From: Pseudomonas guineae
Lineage (GTDB): Bacteria > Pseudomonadota > Gammaproteobacteria > Pseudomonadales > Pseudomonadaceae
Reading direction: 5' to 3'
DNA length: 64,000 nt
Assembly (NCBI RefSeq): GCF_900113745.1
Contig: NZ_FOQL01000001.1
Span: forward strand, 744,001 to 808,000
Below are positions 51,493-59,971 of the stretch, piece by piece. A program made the translations under genes and the position numbers. A model generated the notes under the pieces. It searched no databases. It saw only the letters and a program-made list of their open reading frames with translations, and was not told the DNA's origin. Each line of letters starts with the position of its first letter. Positions within the stretch are counted from its first letter, which is position 1.

Positions 51493-52827
51493 ATGTTCCG
51501 TATGCCTCTGGCCTCAGCCAGCCTGCTTGCCATCGCCATCTCACTCGCCGGTTGCAGTGAAGATAAAGCCCCCGCCAACCAAGTCGCTGCACCTGCTGCT
51601 AGCAGCACCAGCGCACCGGCAGTGGCCATCAGCCCAATCGATGAAGCCGCTGGCAAAGCTGTAGTCAGTCACTACGCAGACCTGGCCCTAGCCGTCTTCA
51701 GCGACGCCGCCAGCACTGGCAAAGCCTTGCAAAACGCCGTCGACGTCCTGCTTGCCACACCGAATGCCGACACCTTGAAAGCCGCCCGCGACGCTTGGAT
51801 AGTTGCGCGCGCGCCCTACATGCAAAGTGAAGTATTCCGTTTCGGCAACGCTGTGGTTGACGATTGGGAAGGTCAGATGAATGCCTGGCCGCTGGATGAA
51901 GGCCTTATCGACTACGTCGCCAAGGACTACCAGCACGCGCTGGGCAACCCAGGCTCCAGTGCCAACATCATCGCTAATAGCGAAATCCAGATCGGCGAAG
52001 ACACGCTCGATGTCAGCACCCTCACCCCAGAACTGCTGGCCAGTCTTAATGAACTGGGCGGCTCTGAGGCCAACGTTGCCACCGGCTACCACGCCATCGA
52101 ATTCCTGCTGTGGGGCCAGGACCTGAACGGCACTAACCCAGGCGCCGGCGAGCGCCCAGCGACAGATTTCGTAGTGGGTGACGGTGCGACCGGCGGCAAC
52201 ACTGAGCGCCGTCGCGCGTTCCTAAAGGCCGCTACCGACCTGCTGGTCAGCGATCTCGACACAATGGTCGCGCAGTGGCAAGCCGGCGATGCCGACAACT
52301 ACCGCGCCACACTGGAAGCCGAATCGGCTGAGAATGGTCTGCGCAAGATGATGTTTGGCATGGGCAGTCTGTCCCTTGGCGAACTGGCGGGCGAGCGCAT
52401 GAAAGTCGCGCTGGAAGCCAACTCCACCGAAGACGAGCAGGACTGCTTCAGCGACAACACCCACAATTCACACTTCTATGACGGCAAAGGTATCCGCAAC
52501 ATTTACCTCGGCGAATACAAGAAGGTTGATGGCACCACCCTGACCGGCCCGAGCTTGTCCTCCCTAATTGCTAAAGTTGACAGCGCTGCTGACAGCACCC
52601 TCAAGGCTGACCTAGAAGCGACCGAAGGCAAACTGCAGGCACTGGTCGACAGCGCCAACAACGGCCAGCACTTCGACCAGCTGATTGCTGCCGACAACTC
52701 GGCTGGCCAGCAAATTGTGCGCGACGCCATCGCCGCACTGATTAAACAGACCGGCTCCATTGAACAGGCTGCAGGCAAACTGGGTATCAGCGATCTGAAC
52801 CCGGATACCGCTGACCACAGCTTCTAA
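51493..52827 (+). CDS. Imelysin-family lipoprotein (IcmP/IrpA-like)
   Basis: A 444-residue outer-envelope lipoprotein of the imelysin (peptidase M75) family. Lipobox LAGC lies at about residues 17-20 after a signal sequence. The family GxHxxE motif is intact in GYHAIEFLLWGQD (about 197-209). Two imelysin helical repeats are expected across about 50-240 and 260-430. Related proteins are the insulin-cleaving IcmP of P. aeruginosa and iron-regulated IrpA; a role in binding iron or iron complexes in the periplasm is favoured over proteolysis. The ATG at 51493 has AAGGAT upstream and a Fur-like box precedes it. It has its own terminator. Confidence 0.88.
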   Translation: MFRMPLASASLLAIAISLAGCSEDKAPANQVAAPAASSTSAPAVAISPIDEAAGKAVVSHYADLALAVFSDAASTGKALQNAVDVLLATPNADTLKAARDAWIVARAPYMQSEVFRFGNAVVDDWEGQMNAWPLDEGLIDYVAKDYQHALGNPGSSANIIANSEIQIGEDTLDVSTLTPELLASLNELGGSEANVATGYHAIEFLLWGQDLNGTNPGAGERPATDFVVGDGATGGNTERRRAFLKAATDLLVSDLDTMVAQWQAGDADNYRATLEAESAENGLRKMMFGMGSLSLGELAGERMKVALEANSTEDEQDCFSDNTHNSHFYDGKGIRNIYLGEYKKVDGTTLTGPSLSSLIAKVDSAADSTLKADLEATEGKLQALVDSANNGQHFDQLIAADNSAGQQIVRDAIAALIKQTGSIEQAAGKLGISDLNPDTADHSF

Positions 52828-52876
52828 GCACTCAGTACTCACTGCAACTCGTAGCGTTGTAATTTTTAGTGATGAG

Positions 52877-52911
52877 AAAGCCGCGACGCTTAACGGCGTC
52901 GCGGCTTTTTT
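52877..52911 (+). terminator. Terminator after the first imelysin gene
   Basis: A 13-bp stem (AAAGCCGCGACGC / GCGTCGCGGCTTT) with a 6-base loop, followed by a run of T residues. Confidence 0.92.
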
Positions 52912-53006
52912 GCGCGTAATCGCTGAGATTCATCTGTTTGGCGTCATCACGAAATAACGAAATAACACCGTGAGATTTTTACCGGCTGCGGCGTTTAGTC
53001 ATCAGT

Positions 53007-53025
53007 GATAATGCAAATCCGTCTT
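53007..53025 (+). promoter_or_regulatory. Fur-box-like element upstream of the di-heme gene
   Basis: GATAATGCAAATCCGTCTT matches the Fur consensus at 13 of 19 positions and shares the core ATAATGCAAATC with the element at 51411. It lies about 60 bases before the ATG at 53086. Confidence 0.5.
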
Positions 53026-53085
53026 ATTTAAACTCTGTCAGGCTGTTAATATCGGCACCCTGTTTTCTGCTGTGGATGCCCTTCC

Positions 53086-54501
53086 ATGTTTGTGCTGCAT
53101 CGCATCGCGTTGCTACTGGCCCTAGGGCTGAGCCTGACGGCTTGCGACCAAGCCCCACGTTTCACCCAAGCAGAGCCCGGCGAAGCTCTATCTGCCGGCA
53201 GCGCTACCGTGCGCAGAACAGATCAGAACGCCTTTTCCTTACCGTCAGCCAACCTGTCGCCATTACGCCGCCTGGACTTCAGTGTCGGCAACAGCTTCTT
53301 CCGTAATCCCTGGGTCACCTCGCCGGCCACCACTACGGCGCGCGATGGACTTGGCCCGCTGTTAAACACTAATGCGTGTCAGAACTGCCACATCAAGGAC
53401 GGTCGTGGCCACCCGCCAGCGCCTGATGCGCAAAGCACAGTATCGATGCTAGTGCGTCTGTCGATCCCAGCAGGCATTGAGCATGCGGCGATCATTCAGC
53501 GCCTTGGCGTGTTAGCCGAACCCACCTACGGCAGCCAATTGCAGGACATGGCCAATCCCGGCACCGCGCCTGAAGGTAAAGTACGCATCAGTTACAGCAC
53601 GCAGCTGGTCAATTTTGCTGATGGTCTGCAGGTCGAACTGCGCAAGCCCAGCCTGACCATCAGCCAACTCAATTACGGCGCACTGCATCCCGATACGCAG
53701 CTGTCCGCCCGTATCGCCCCGCCGATGATCGGCCTCGGCCTGCTGGAAGCCATACCCGAGAGCGCCATTCTGGCCAATGCCGACCCCGAGGATCTCAATG
53801 GCGATGGTATCTCCGGGCGTGCAAACCGGGTCTGGGACCGCGTACAACAGCGTACGGTACTCGGCCGCTTTGGCTGGAAAGCCGGCCAGCCCACACTTAA
53901 CCAGCAAAATGCCGAGGCTTTTGCTAACGACATGGGCCTGACCAGCACGCTGATCCCCCAGGACAACTGCCGCGAGGCGCAGCTGGACTGCCGCAGCGCG
54001 CCCCATGGCGGCGAGCCCGAAGTCAGCGACAATATTCTTGCCAGCGTACTGTTTTACACCCGCAATCTCGGAGTTCCTGCACGTCGAGACGTTGATACGC
54101 CAGCGGTACTGGCGGGTAAAAACCTGTTTTACCAGGCAGGCTGCCAGGGCTGTCACGCTGTGCAATTCAGCACCGCCGCTAACGCAGCTGAGCCGGAGTT
54201 AGCCAACCAAAGCATTCGCCCCTATACGGACCTGTTACTGCATGACATGGGCCCAGGCTTGGCCGACAATCGCCCGGAATTCCTCGCCAGCGGCCAAGAA
54301 TGGCGCACCCCGCCTCTCTGGGGTGTCGGCCTGACTGAAGCGGTCAATGGCCACAGCCAATTTCTGCATGACGGCCGCGCCCGCAATCTGCTGGAGGCCA
54401 TTCTGTGGCACGGCGGTGAAGCCGAAGCGGCCAAACAACAGGTTCTGTCTTTCAACGCTGATGAGCGCAATGCGCTGTTGGCTTTTCTGAATTCGCTGTA
54501 A
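53086..54501 (+). CDS. Di-heme oxidoreductase lipoprotein (DUF1111 type)
   Basis: A 471-residue c-type cytochrome of the di-heme oxidoreductase family (DUF1111). It has a lipoprotein signal with lipobox LTAC (about residues 17-20) and two heme-binding C-x2-CH motifs, CQNCH (about 103-107) and CQGCH (about 354-358). The region GPLLNTNACQNCHIKDGRG and the MGPGLADNRPEF, LWGVGLTEAVNGHSQFLHDGRA stretches near the C-terminus are typical. It should be periplasmic and transfer electrons; peroxidase activity is one possibility. It starts a three-gene unit with the second imelysin and DUF1513 genes, behind a Fur-like box. Confidence 0.9.
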   Translation: MFVLHRIALLLALGLSLTACDQAPRFTQAEPGEALSAGSATVRRTDQNAFSLPSANLSPLRRLDFSVGNSFFRNPWVTSPATTTARDGLGPLLNTNACQNCHIKDGRGHPPAPDAQSTVSMLVRLSIPAGIEHAAIIQRLGVLAEPTYGSQLQDMANPGTAPEGKVRISYSTQLVNFADGLQVELRKPSLTISQLNYGALHPDTQLSARIAPPMIGLGLLEAIPESAILANADPEDLNGDGISGRANRVWDRVQQRTVLGRFGWKAGQPTLNQQNAEAFANDMGLTSTLIPQDNCREAQLDCRSAPHGGEPEVSDNILASVLFYTRNLGVPARRDVDTPAVLAGKNLFYQAGCQGCHAVQFSTAANAAEPELANQSIRPYTDLLLHDMGPGLADNRPEFLASGQEWRTPPLWGVGLTEAVNGHSQFLHDGRARNLLEAILWHGGEAEAAKQQVLSFNADERNALLAFLNSL

Positions 54502-54511
54502 GGAGTCACTC

Positions 54512-55573
54512 ATGATCCGCTCCCCCCTAGGCCTGGCCCTACTCAGCTTGACCCTCACTGCGTGCAGCCCTGCCGACCCGCAACAGCAGGTCAGCCAGGC
54601 CCTAACCGATGGCGTAATCCTGCCTATTTATAGCGCCTGGAATGAAGCTGACCGGCAACTGGCGGTCAGCGCCCAGGCCTTCTGCGCCGATCAGCAGAAT
54701 CTGGCCGAAGCGCGCCAGGCCTTCGCCACTGCGCAGAGCGCCTGGGCGGCCGTGCAACCCGTTCTGCTCGGTCCGCTGGCGGAAGGCAACCGTGCCTGGC
54801 AGGTGCAATTCTGGCCCGACAAAAAAAACCTGGTCGCGCGCCAGGTTGAGGCGCTGCTCAACAAAAAATCGGTACTGTCCGCTGCTGACCTGGAGAAATC
54901 CAGCGTCGTGGTGCAAGGCTTAACCGCCTACGAATACCTGCTGTTCGACGCGACGCTTGACCTCAGCAACACCGAACAGAAAGCTCGCTATTGCCCGCTG
55001 CTCGTCGCCATCGGCGAACATCAGCAGGACCTCGCTGCGGATGTACTGGCCAGCTGGCAGAGTGACGACGGCATGGCCGCGCAGCTAAAAACCTTCCCCA
55101 ACGCGCGCTATGCCGAAGCCCCGGAAGCGGTGGCGGAATTGCTGCGTACCCAGGTCAGCGCCATCGACGGGCTGAAAAAGAAACTCGGCACGCCTATGGG
55201 TCGCCAAAGCAAAGGCCAGCCACAGCCTTATCAGGCCGAAGCCTGGCGCAGCAAGGCCAGCCTAACTAACCTCGCCGCCAGCCTGGCCAGTGCCGAGCGC
55301 ATCTGGTTAGGCGCCGAACAGAATGGTATCCAAGCACTGCTTAGCGCAGATCAGGCCGAGCTTAAGCAGCGTATCAATGCCGCGTTCAGCGACACCCGCC
55401 AACGCCTGGCCGCTGCCCCGCGCCCACTCGGCGAGCTGCTTGGTGACGAAGCCGGCCGCGCCGAGCTGAACGCCCTGTATGACAGCCTGAATACCCTGCA
55501 CCGCCTGCACGAAGCCGATTTGGCCAAGACCCTGGGCATTCAACTGGGCTTCAACGCCCATGACGGTGATTAA
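54512..55573 (+). CDS. Second imelysin-family lipoprotein
   Basis: A 353-residue imelysin-family lipoprotein with lipobox LTAC (about residues 15-18). It is shorter than the first imelysin, and the GxHxxE motif is altered: at the equivalent place it reads GLTAYEYLLFD, where the Glu is kept but the His is lost. This suggests a different ligand or loss of metal binding. The ATG at 54512 follows AAGGAG and lies ten bases after the di-heme gene stop. The DUF1513 gene starts three bases after its end, so all three are co-transcribed. Confidence 0.87.
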   Translation: MIRSPLGLALLSLTLTACSPADPQQQVSQALTDGVILPIYSAWNEADRQLAVSAQAFCADQQNLAEARQAFATAQSAWAAVQPVLLGPLAEGNRAWQVQFWPDKKNLVARQVEALLNKKSVLSAADLEKSSVVVQGLTAYEYLLFDATLDLSNTEQKARYCPLLVAIGEHQQDLAADVLASWQSDDGMAAQLKTFPNARYAEAPEAVAELLRTQVSAIDGLKKKLGTPMGRQSKGQPQPYQAEAWRSKASLTNLAASLASAERIWLGAEQNGIQALLSADQAELKQRINAAFSDTRQRLAAAPRPLGELLGDEAGRAELNALYDSLNTLHRLHEADLAKTLGIQLGFNAHDGD

Positions 55574-55576
55574 TCG

Positions 55577-56692
55577 ATGCAAATCAACCGCCGCGTCTTT
55601 CTCGGCCTGGGTGCAGCCACCTTGGCCGCCACAGCAGTGGCGGCCAGCACCTTCGGTGGTTGGACGCTGACACGCAGTGGCGTACAGCCGCTGCTGCTGT
55701 CGGCGCGCAATGATGCCGCCGGCCGGCACTTCGCCGTCGGCTACCGCCTGGATGGCAGTCAGGTATTTGCCACCCCCGTCAGTGAGCGCTGCCACGATGT
55801 GGTTGGCCATCCGTTTCTGCCCATGGCGCTGTTTGTCGGGCGACGCCCGAGCACCAAGAGCTACCTGATCGACACTCGCGATGGCCGTCTGCTGCAAACC
55901 CTGCACTCGCCTGCGCAGCGCCATTTTTACGGCCATGCGATATTCCACAAGGACGGCGAGTGGTTGTACGCCACCGAGAACGATACCTCCGACCCTGGTC
56001 GCGGCGTGCTGGGTGTCTATCGCCTAGAGGGAGAGCAGCTGCATCGCAGCACCGAGTTATCGAGCCATGGCGTCGGCCCGCATCAGCTGCTCTGGCAACC
56101 CGATGGCGAAACCCTGGTGGTGGCCAACGGCGGCATCCGCACCGAAGCCGACAGCCGCGTGGAGATGAACCTCAACAGCATGCAGTCGAGCCTGGTGCTG
56201 ATGCACCGTGATGGTCGCCTGCTGAGCAAGGAACAGCTGCCCGAGCAGATGAACAGCGTGCGCCACCTGGCCGTGTCCAGCGATGGCACCGTGGTCAGTG
56301 GTCAGCAATATATGGGCGCGCTCAGCGACCTGGTGCCACTGCTGGCGATTAAACGCCCTGGCCAGCCCTTCCAGCACTTCCACGTGGCTGAAGCGCAGCG
56401 CCAGCTGATGAGTCAGTACACCGCCAGCGTGGCGATCCACAGCGAACTGCGCCTGCTAGCCCTGACCGCGCCACGCGGTAACCGGGTGTTTATCTGGGAC
56501 CTGGACAGCGCCGAGCTGCGCCTGGATGCGCACCTGGCCGACTGTGCCGGTGTCGGCGCGGTAGCCGATGGTTTTGTCGTCAGCAGCGGTGTCGGCCGCT
56601 GCCGCCTGTACGACTGCCGGGGCAAACGCATCATCAGCCAGCCCCTGCAACTGCCCACCGGGCTGTGGGACAACCACCTGCGCATGGCCTGA
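55577..56692 (+). CDS. DUF1513 exported protein, Tat signal
   Basis: A 371-residue DUF1513 protein. The N-terminus NRRVFLGLGAATLAATAVAAST has the twin-arginine pattern, so it is probably exported folded, perhaps with a cofactor. The body has repeated beta-strand segments with GxL and WxxDG patterns (HKDGEWLYATENDT, QPDGETLVVANGG, SSDGTVVSGQQY), suggesting a beta-propeller. No catalytic residues can be assigned. It closes the di-heme/imelysin operon; I know the same gene set from other pseudomonads and it is usually discussed as iron related. Confidence 0.85.
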   Translation: MQINRRVFLGLGAATLAATAVAASTFGGWTLTRSGVQPLLLSARNDAAGRHFAVGYRLDGSQVFATPVSERCHDVVGHPFLPMALFVGRRPSTKSYLIDTRDGRLLQTLHSPAQRHFYGHAIFHKDGEWLYATENDTSDPGRGVLGVYRLEGEQLHRSTELSSHGVGPHQLLWQPDGETLVVANGGIRTEADSRVEMNLNSMQSSLVLMHRDGRLLSKEQLPEQMNSVRHLAVSSDGTVVSGQQYMGALSDLVPLLAIKRPGQPFQHFHVAEAQRQLMSQYTASVAIHSELRLLALTAPRGNRVFIWDLDSAELRLDAHLADCAGVGAVADGFVVSSGVGRCRLYDCRGKRIISQPLQLPTGLWDNHLRMA

Positions 56693-56877
56693 CAAGCGGT
56701 TTACTATTTGCTGTGCGCCAGCCCGGAGCACGAACCTAAGAGAACGGGTGCGTAACTGTTTCTGACCTATCTGACACAGAATAGGCAGCGCACAGCGCTT
56801 TTAAATCTGTCACACGCTTGCGGTACGCTAAAGAATGCTGCCGCCACGCCGATCTATACTTTCAGTCAGCCGCTGCC

Positions 56878-56902
56878 TCTAGGCAGCCCGGCGCAGCCGA
56901 TA
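56878..56902 (+). promoter_or_regulatory. Possible FliA (sigma-28) promoter of the chemoreceptor gene
   Basis: GCCGATA at 56896-56902 is a perfect -10 core for FliA. TCTAG at 56878-56882, 13 bases upstream, matches the TCAAG-type -35 with one mismatch and spacing one base short. The start would be near 56910, about 70 bases before the ATG at 56981. Confidence 0.4.
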
Positions 56903-56980
56903 CCAGTCGACAGGGATCTTCGCAGTTAGGCCGCAGTCAGCGTCACCGGCATCCTGCTTCCCACATTCAGAGGTATCCCT

Positions 56981-58606
56981 ATGTTTCTGCAAAAATCCTT
57001 GCGCGCACAAATTCTCGCCCTGCTTGGCGGTAGTCTGGCGCTCATTTTGGTCACCGCACTGGCCTGCTTCAGCCTCCTCTCCAATGGTATTCGCGACTAC
57101 CGCGGGCTACTCGAAGGCCCGCTGGAAGAATCAACATTAATCGACGTCGCCAACCTCGACTTCAAAACCCAGATACAGGAGTGGAAGAACGTCCTCCTAC
57201 GCGGCAAGGACAGCGCTCAACTGAATAAGTACTGGAGCCAATTTGAGGCACAGGAACGCAAGGTTCAAGACACCCTGGGCAAACTGAGCCTGCTGGCCAG
57301 CAACGACCCTGCACTCAAGCGCAAGATCGACAATTTGCGCAGCGAGCATCAAAACCTAGGCGGCCAATATCGTTCAGGCCGCGATGCCTTCATCGCCGCC
57401 GGTGCTGACGCCAAAGCCGGCGACACCGCAGTTGCGGGCATCGACCGCAACACCACTCAGCAAATGGACGAGCTGGCTGCAGAGCTGCACAAACAAAGCA
57501 TCGACCAGGCCAGCCTGATCAATGCGGAGGCCGACCGCACCGTCACCTTTGGCACCTTGTTGATGCTTGGTGCGACCGTAGTCATCGCGCTGTTCAGCCT
57601 GTGGCTGATCAACCGCAACCTGATCAACCCCATCCGTGAACTGATCGACTATATCGCCCTGCTGAGCAAGGGCAATTTCGGCAAGCGCGTGGACTCCACC
57701 CGTCAGGATGAGCTGGGCAACTTGGCCGTGGCGGCTAATATCCTGCATGACTTCCTGGCTGAGACCTTCACTCGCCTCAAGCGCAGCACCACTGACCTCG
57801 ACACCGCCAGCGGTGAACTTAACGCCATTGCTACGCTGATGGTCCAAGGCACCCGCGAGCAGTTCTCACGTACCGACCAAGTCGCCACAGCAATGCACGA
57901 GATGTCCGCCACCGCCCAAGAAGTGGCGCGCCATGCGGCTCAAGCAGCCAATGCCGCCGACGATGCCGACCAAGCCGCACGCCAAGGTGAAACAGTGATG
58001 CAAGCTACCATCAAGACCATCACCGATATTCGTGGCGAGATCAGCAACACCGCTGAGGTGATCCGTCGCCTGGAAGGCGATACCGGCCGCATCGGTAAGG
58101 TACTAGAAGTGATTCGCGGGATTGCTGAACAAACCAATTTACTCGCGCTCAACGCTGCCATCGAAGCCGCCCGCGCCGGCGATCAGGGCCGTGGTTTTGC
58201 CGTAGTCGCCGACGAGGTGCGGACCCTGGCCCAGCGTACGGCCGAGTCCACGGCAGAAATTCACCAGATTATCGACACCGTACAAACCGGGGCAATTAAT
58301 GCTGTACGCGCGATTGAGAGCGGCCAACAACGCAGCGAGGACGGCGTGACTCAGGTCACCGAGGCCGGTGCTACTCTGCAGCTGATCACACAAGCAGTGG
58401 AAGCCATCCGCGACATGAACCGACAGATTGCCACGGCCGCCGAAGAACAGACCTCGGTCGCCGAAGACATCTCACGCAACCTCACCGAGATCACAGCCAT
58501 TGCCACGGCGAATCAGGAGAACGTACAGCGTACCGAAAGCGCCGGGCAGAACCTGCATGAGCTGTCCGGCCAACTCAATGAAGTGACCCAACGCCTGAGC
58601 GCCTAA
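56981..58606 (+). CDS. Methyl-accepting chemotaxis protein
   Basis: A 541-residue chemoreceptor. A membrane helix at about 10-32 and another at about 190-210 flank a helical periplasmic sensor of about 155 residues ([19 protein letters not shown]), which resembles the four-helix-bundle type. A HAMP domain follows (about 211-265, [15 protein letters not shown]), then the signalling domain, whose hairpin tip reads [41 protein letters not shown]. No C-terminal CheR-tethering pentapeptide is seen (it ends QRLSA). The ligand is unknown. The ATG at 56981 follows AGAGG and a terminator closes the gene. Confidence 0.94.
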   Translation: MFLQKSLRAQILALLGGSLALILVTALACFSLLSNGIRDYRGLLEGPLEESTLIDVANLDFKTQIQEWKNVLLRGKDSAQLNKYWSQFEAQERKVQDTLGKLSLLASNDPALKRKIDNLRSEHQNLGGQYRSGRDAFIAAGADAKAGDTAVAGIDRNTTQQMDELAAELHKQSIDQASLINAEADRTVTFGTLLMLGATVVIALFSLWLINRNLINPIRELIDYIALLSKGNFGKRVDSTRQDELGNLAVAANILHDFLAETFTRLKRSTTDLDTASGELNAIATLMVQGTREQFSRTDQVATAMHEMSATAQEVARHAAQAANAADDADQAARQGETVMQATIKTITDIRGEISNTAEVIRRLEGDTGRIGKVLEVIRGIAEQTNLLALNAAIEAARAGDQGRGFAVVADEVRTLAQRTAESTAEIHQIIDTVQTGAINAVRAIESGQQRSEDGVTQVTEAGATLQLITQAVEAIRDMNRQIATAAEEQTSVAEDISRNLTEITAIATANQENVQRTESAGQNLHELSGQLNEVTQRLSA

Positions 58607-58641
58607 GTCAGCAAGCAGCTGCAGCGCTCAGCCAACACCCA

Positions 58642-58672
58642 CAAAATGCCAGCCTATGCTGGCATTTTGCTT
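58642..58672 (+). terminator. Terminator after the chemoreceptor gene
   Basis: A 12-bp perfect stem (CAAAATGCCAGC / GCTGGCATTTTG) with a CTAT loop. Confidence 0.8.
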
Positions 58673-58717
58673 AATAGTGGCCCCATTAGTCAGCACCTGT
58701 AACGTCCGCAAAAATTT

Positions 58718-58736
58718 GCAAATGCGAATCTTTGAC
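58718..58736 (+). promoter_or_regulatory. Fur-box-like element upstream of mexV
   Basis: GCAAATGCGAATCTTTGAC matches the Fur consensus at 12 of 19 positions and shares AATGC(A/G)AATC with the two elements in the imelysin region. It lies about 80 bases before the mexV ATG. Confidence 0.4.
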
Positions 58737-58813
58737 AGCTACCAGCGCGAGGACTACTGTGCCCGTCTTGCCTATTCCCAGGCCCTCTATCCGCCTCGCC
58801 AAGGAACCGGAAT

Positions 58814-59944
58814 ATGTTGCTCCGCCGCATGCTGATCATGCTCGGTGTGGTACTCGTCGTAGTACTCGCCCTCGCCGCCTACAAAGGCTTTTCCATCTAC
58901 CAACAAGTGCAGATGTTCTCGGCGCCGCAGCCGGCCATTAGCGTGGACGCTGCAACAGCACAAGAGCAGCCTTGGCAGAGCCGCCTGCCAGCGATCGGCA
59001 CGCTGATAGCGTTTCAGGGCGTCGACTTAACGGTTGAGGTCGGCGGCACCGTGCAAAAGGTGCACTTCCGCTCGGGTGAACGCGTCGGCTTAGAGCAACC
59101 GCTGATCCAGATGAACAGCGATGTCGAGCAGGCAACCCTAGCCACCGCGCAGGCAGAATTAGGCCTCGCGCGCGTGGAATTCGAGCGCGGCCGCAGCCTA
59201 GTCAAACGCGGAAGTCTCTCGAGAAGCGAGTTTGACCGCCTCTCCGCTAATTTGCAGAAAGCCAACGCCAGCGTGGCCCAATTGCAGGCGTTACTGGCGA
59301 AGAAGCGCATTCTTGCGCCGTTTGCCGGCACCATCGGCATCCGTCAGGTCGATGTCGGTGACTACCTCGCTTCCGGCACCACCATCGCCACGCTGCAGGA
59401 CTTGAGCAAGCTCTACGTCGACTTCTTCCTGCCGGAGCAGGCGGTGCCTAAGCTGGCTGTCGGTGAACGCGTGCGCTTCAGCGTAGCGGCGTACCCGAGC
59501 GAAATCTTCGAGGGCGAAATTGACGCGATAAACCCTAAAGTCGAAGACACCACACGTAATGTGCAAGTGCGCGCCATGCTAGCCAACCCCGATAGCAAAC
59601 TGCTGCCAGGCATGTTCGCCAACTTGGAGGTGCTGCTGCCGGGTGAGCAAAACGTAGTCGTCGTACCTGAAACCGCGATCACCTACACCCTCTATGGTAA
59701 CTCGGTGTACCTCATCAGCGAAAAAATGGGTGAAGACGGCCAGGTCGTCAAAGACGAAAAAGGCCAGGCCGAGCTAGCCGTCGAGCGTCGCTTTGTCGAA
59801 ACCGGCGAACGCCGTGAAGGCCAGGTGGTGATTAGCAAAGGGCTGCAAGCAGGTGAACAAGTGGTGTCCGCCGGCCAGCTGAAGCTGGACAACGGCGCCC
59901 ATGTGAGCATCGCCAACGCGCAAGCCAAGCCGAGCGCCGACTAA
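58814..59944 (+). CDS. mexV: RND efflux periplasmic adaptor (MexV-like)
   Basis: A 376-residue membrane fusion protein of an RND pump. It has an N-terminal membrane anchor (about 5-24), a lipoyl half (VEVGGTVQKVHFRSGERVG, about 75-93), a coiled-coil hairpin (about 100-155), the second lipoyl half (ILAPFAGTIGIRQVDVGDYL, about 163-182) and beta-barrel and proximal domains. No lipobox is present. The ATG at 58814 follows AAGGAA. Length equals that I recall for P. aeruginosa MexV, and the neighbourhood agrees. It links the inner-membrane pump to an outer-membrane channel encoded elsewhere. Confidence 0.85.
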   Translation: MLLRRMLIMLGVVLVVVLALAAYKGFSIYQQVQMFSAPQPAISVDAATAQEQPWQSRLPAIGTLIAFQGVDLTVEVGGTVQKVHFRSGERVGLEQPLIQMNSDVEQATLATAQAELGLARVEFERGRSLVKRGSLSRSEFDRLSANLQKANASVAQLQALLAKKRILAPFAGTIGIRQVDVGDYLASGTTIATLQDLSKLYVDFFLPEQAVPKLAVGERVRFSVAAYPSEIFEGEIDAINPKVEDTTRNVQVRAMLANPDSKLLPGMFANLEVLLPGEQNVVVVPETAITYTLYGNSVYLISEKMGEDGQVVKDEKGQAELAVERRFVETGERREGQVVISKGLQAGEQVVSAGQLKLDNGAHVSIANAQAKPSAD

Positions 59945-59971
59945 TCGGGCGCGGCTCAAAGGAACTTATTT

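Noticed and set aside
52936-52972. Short direct repeat CGAAATAACGAAATAAC
   Set aside because: Only two short units; too little to call a tandem repeat or an iteron.
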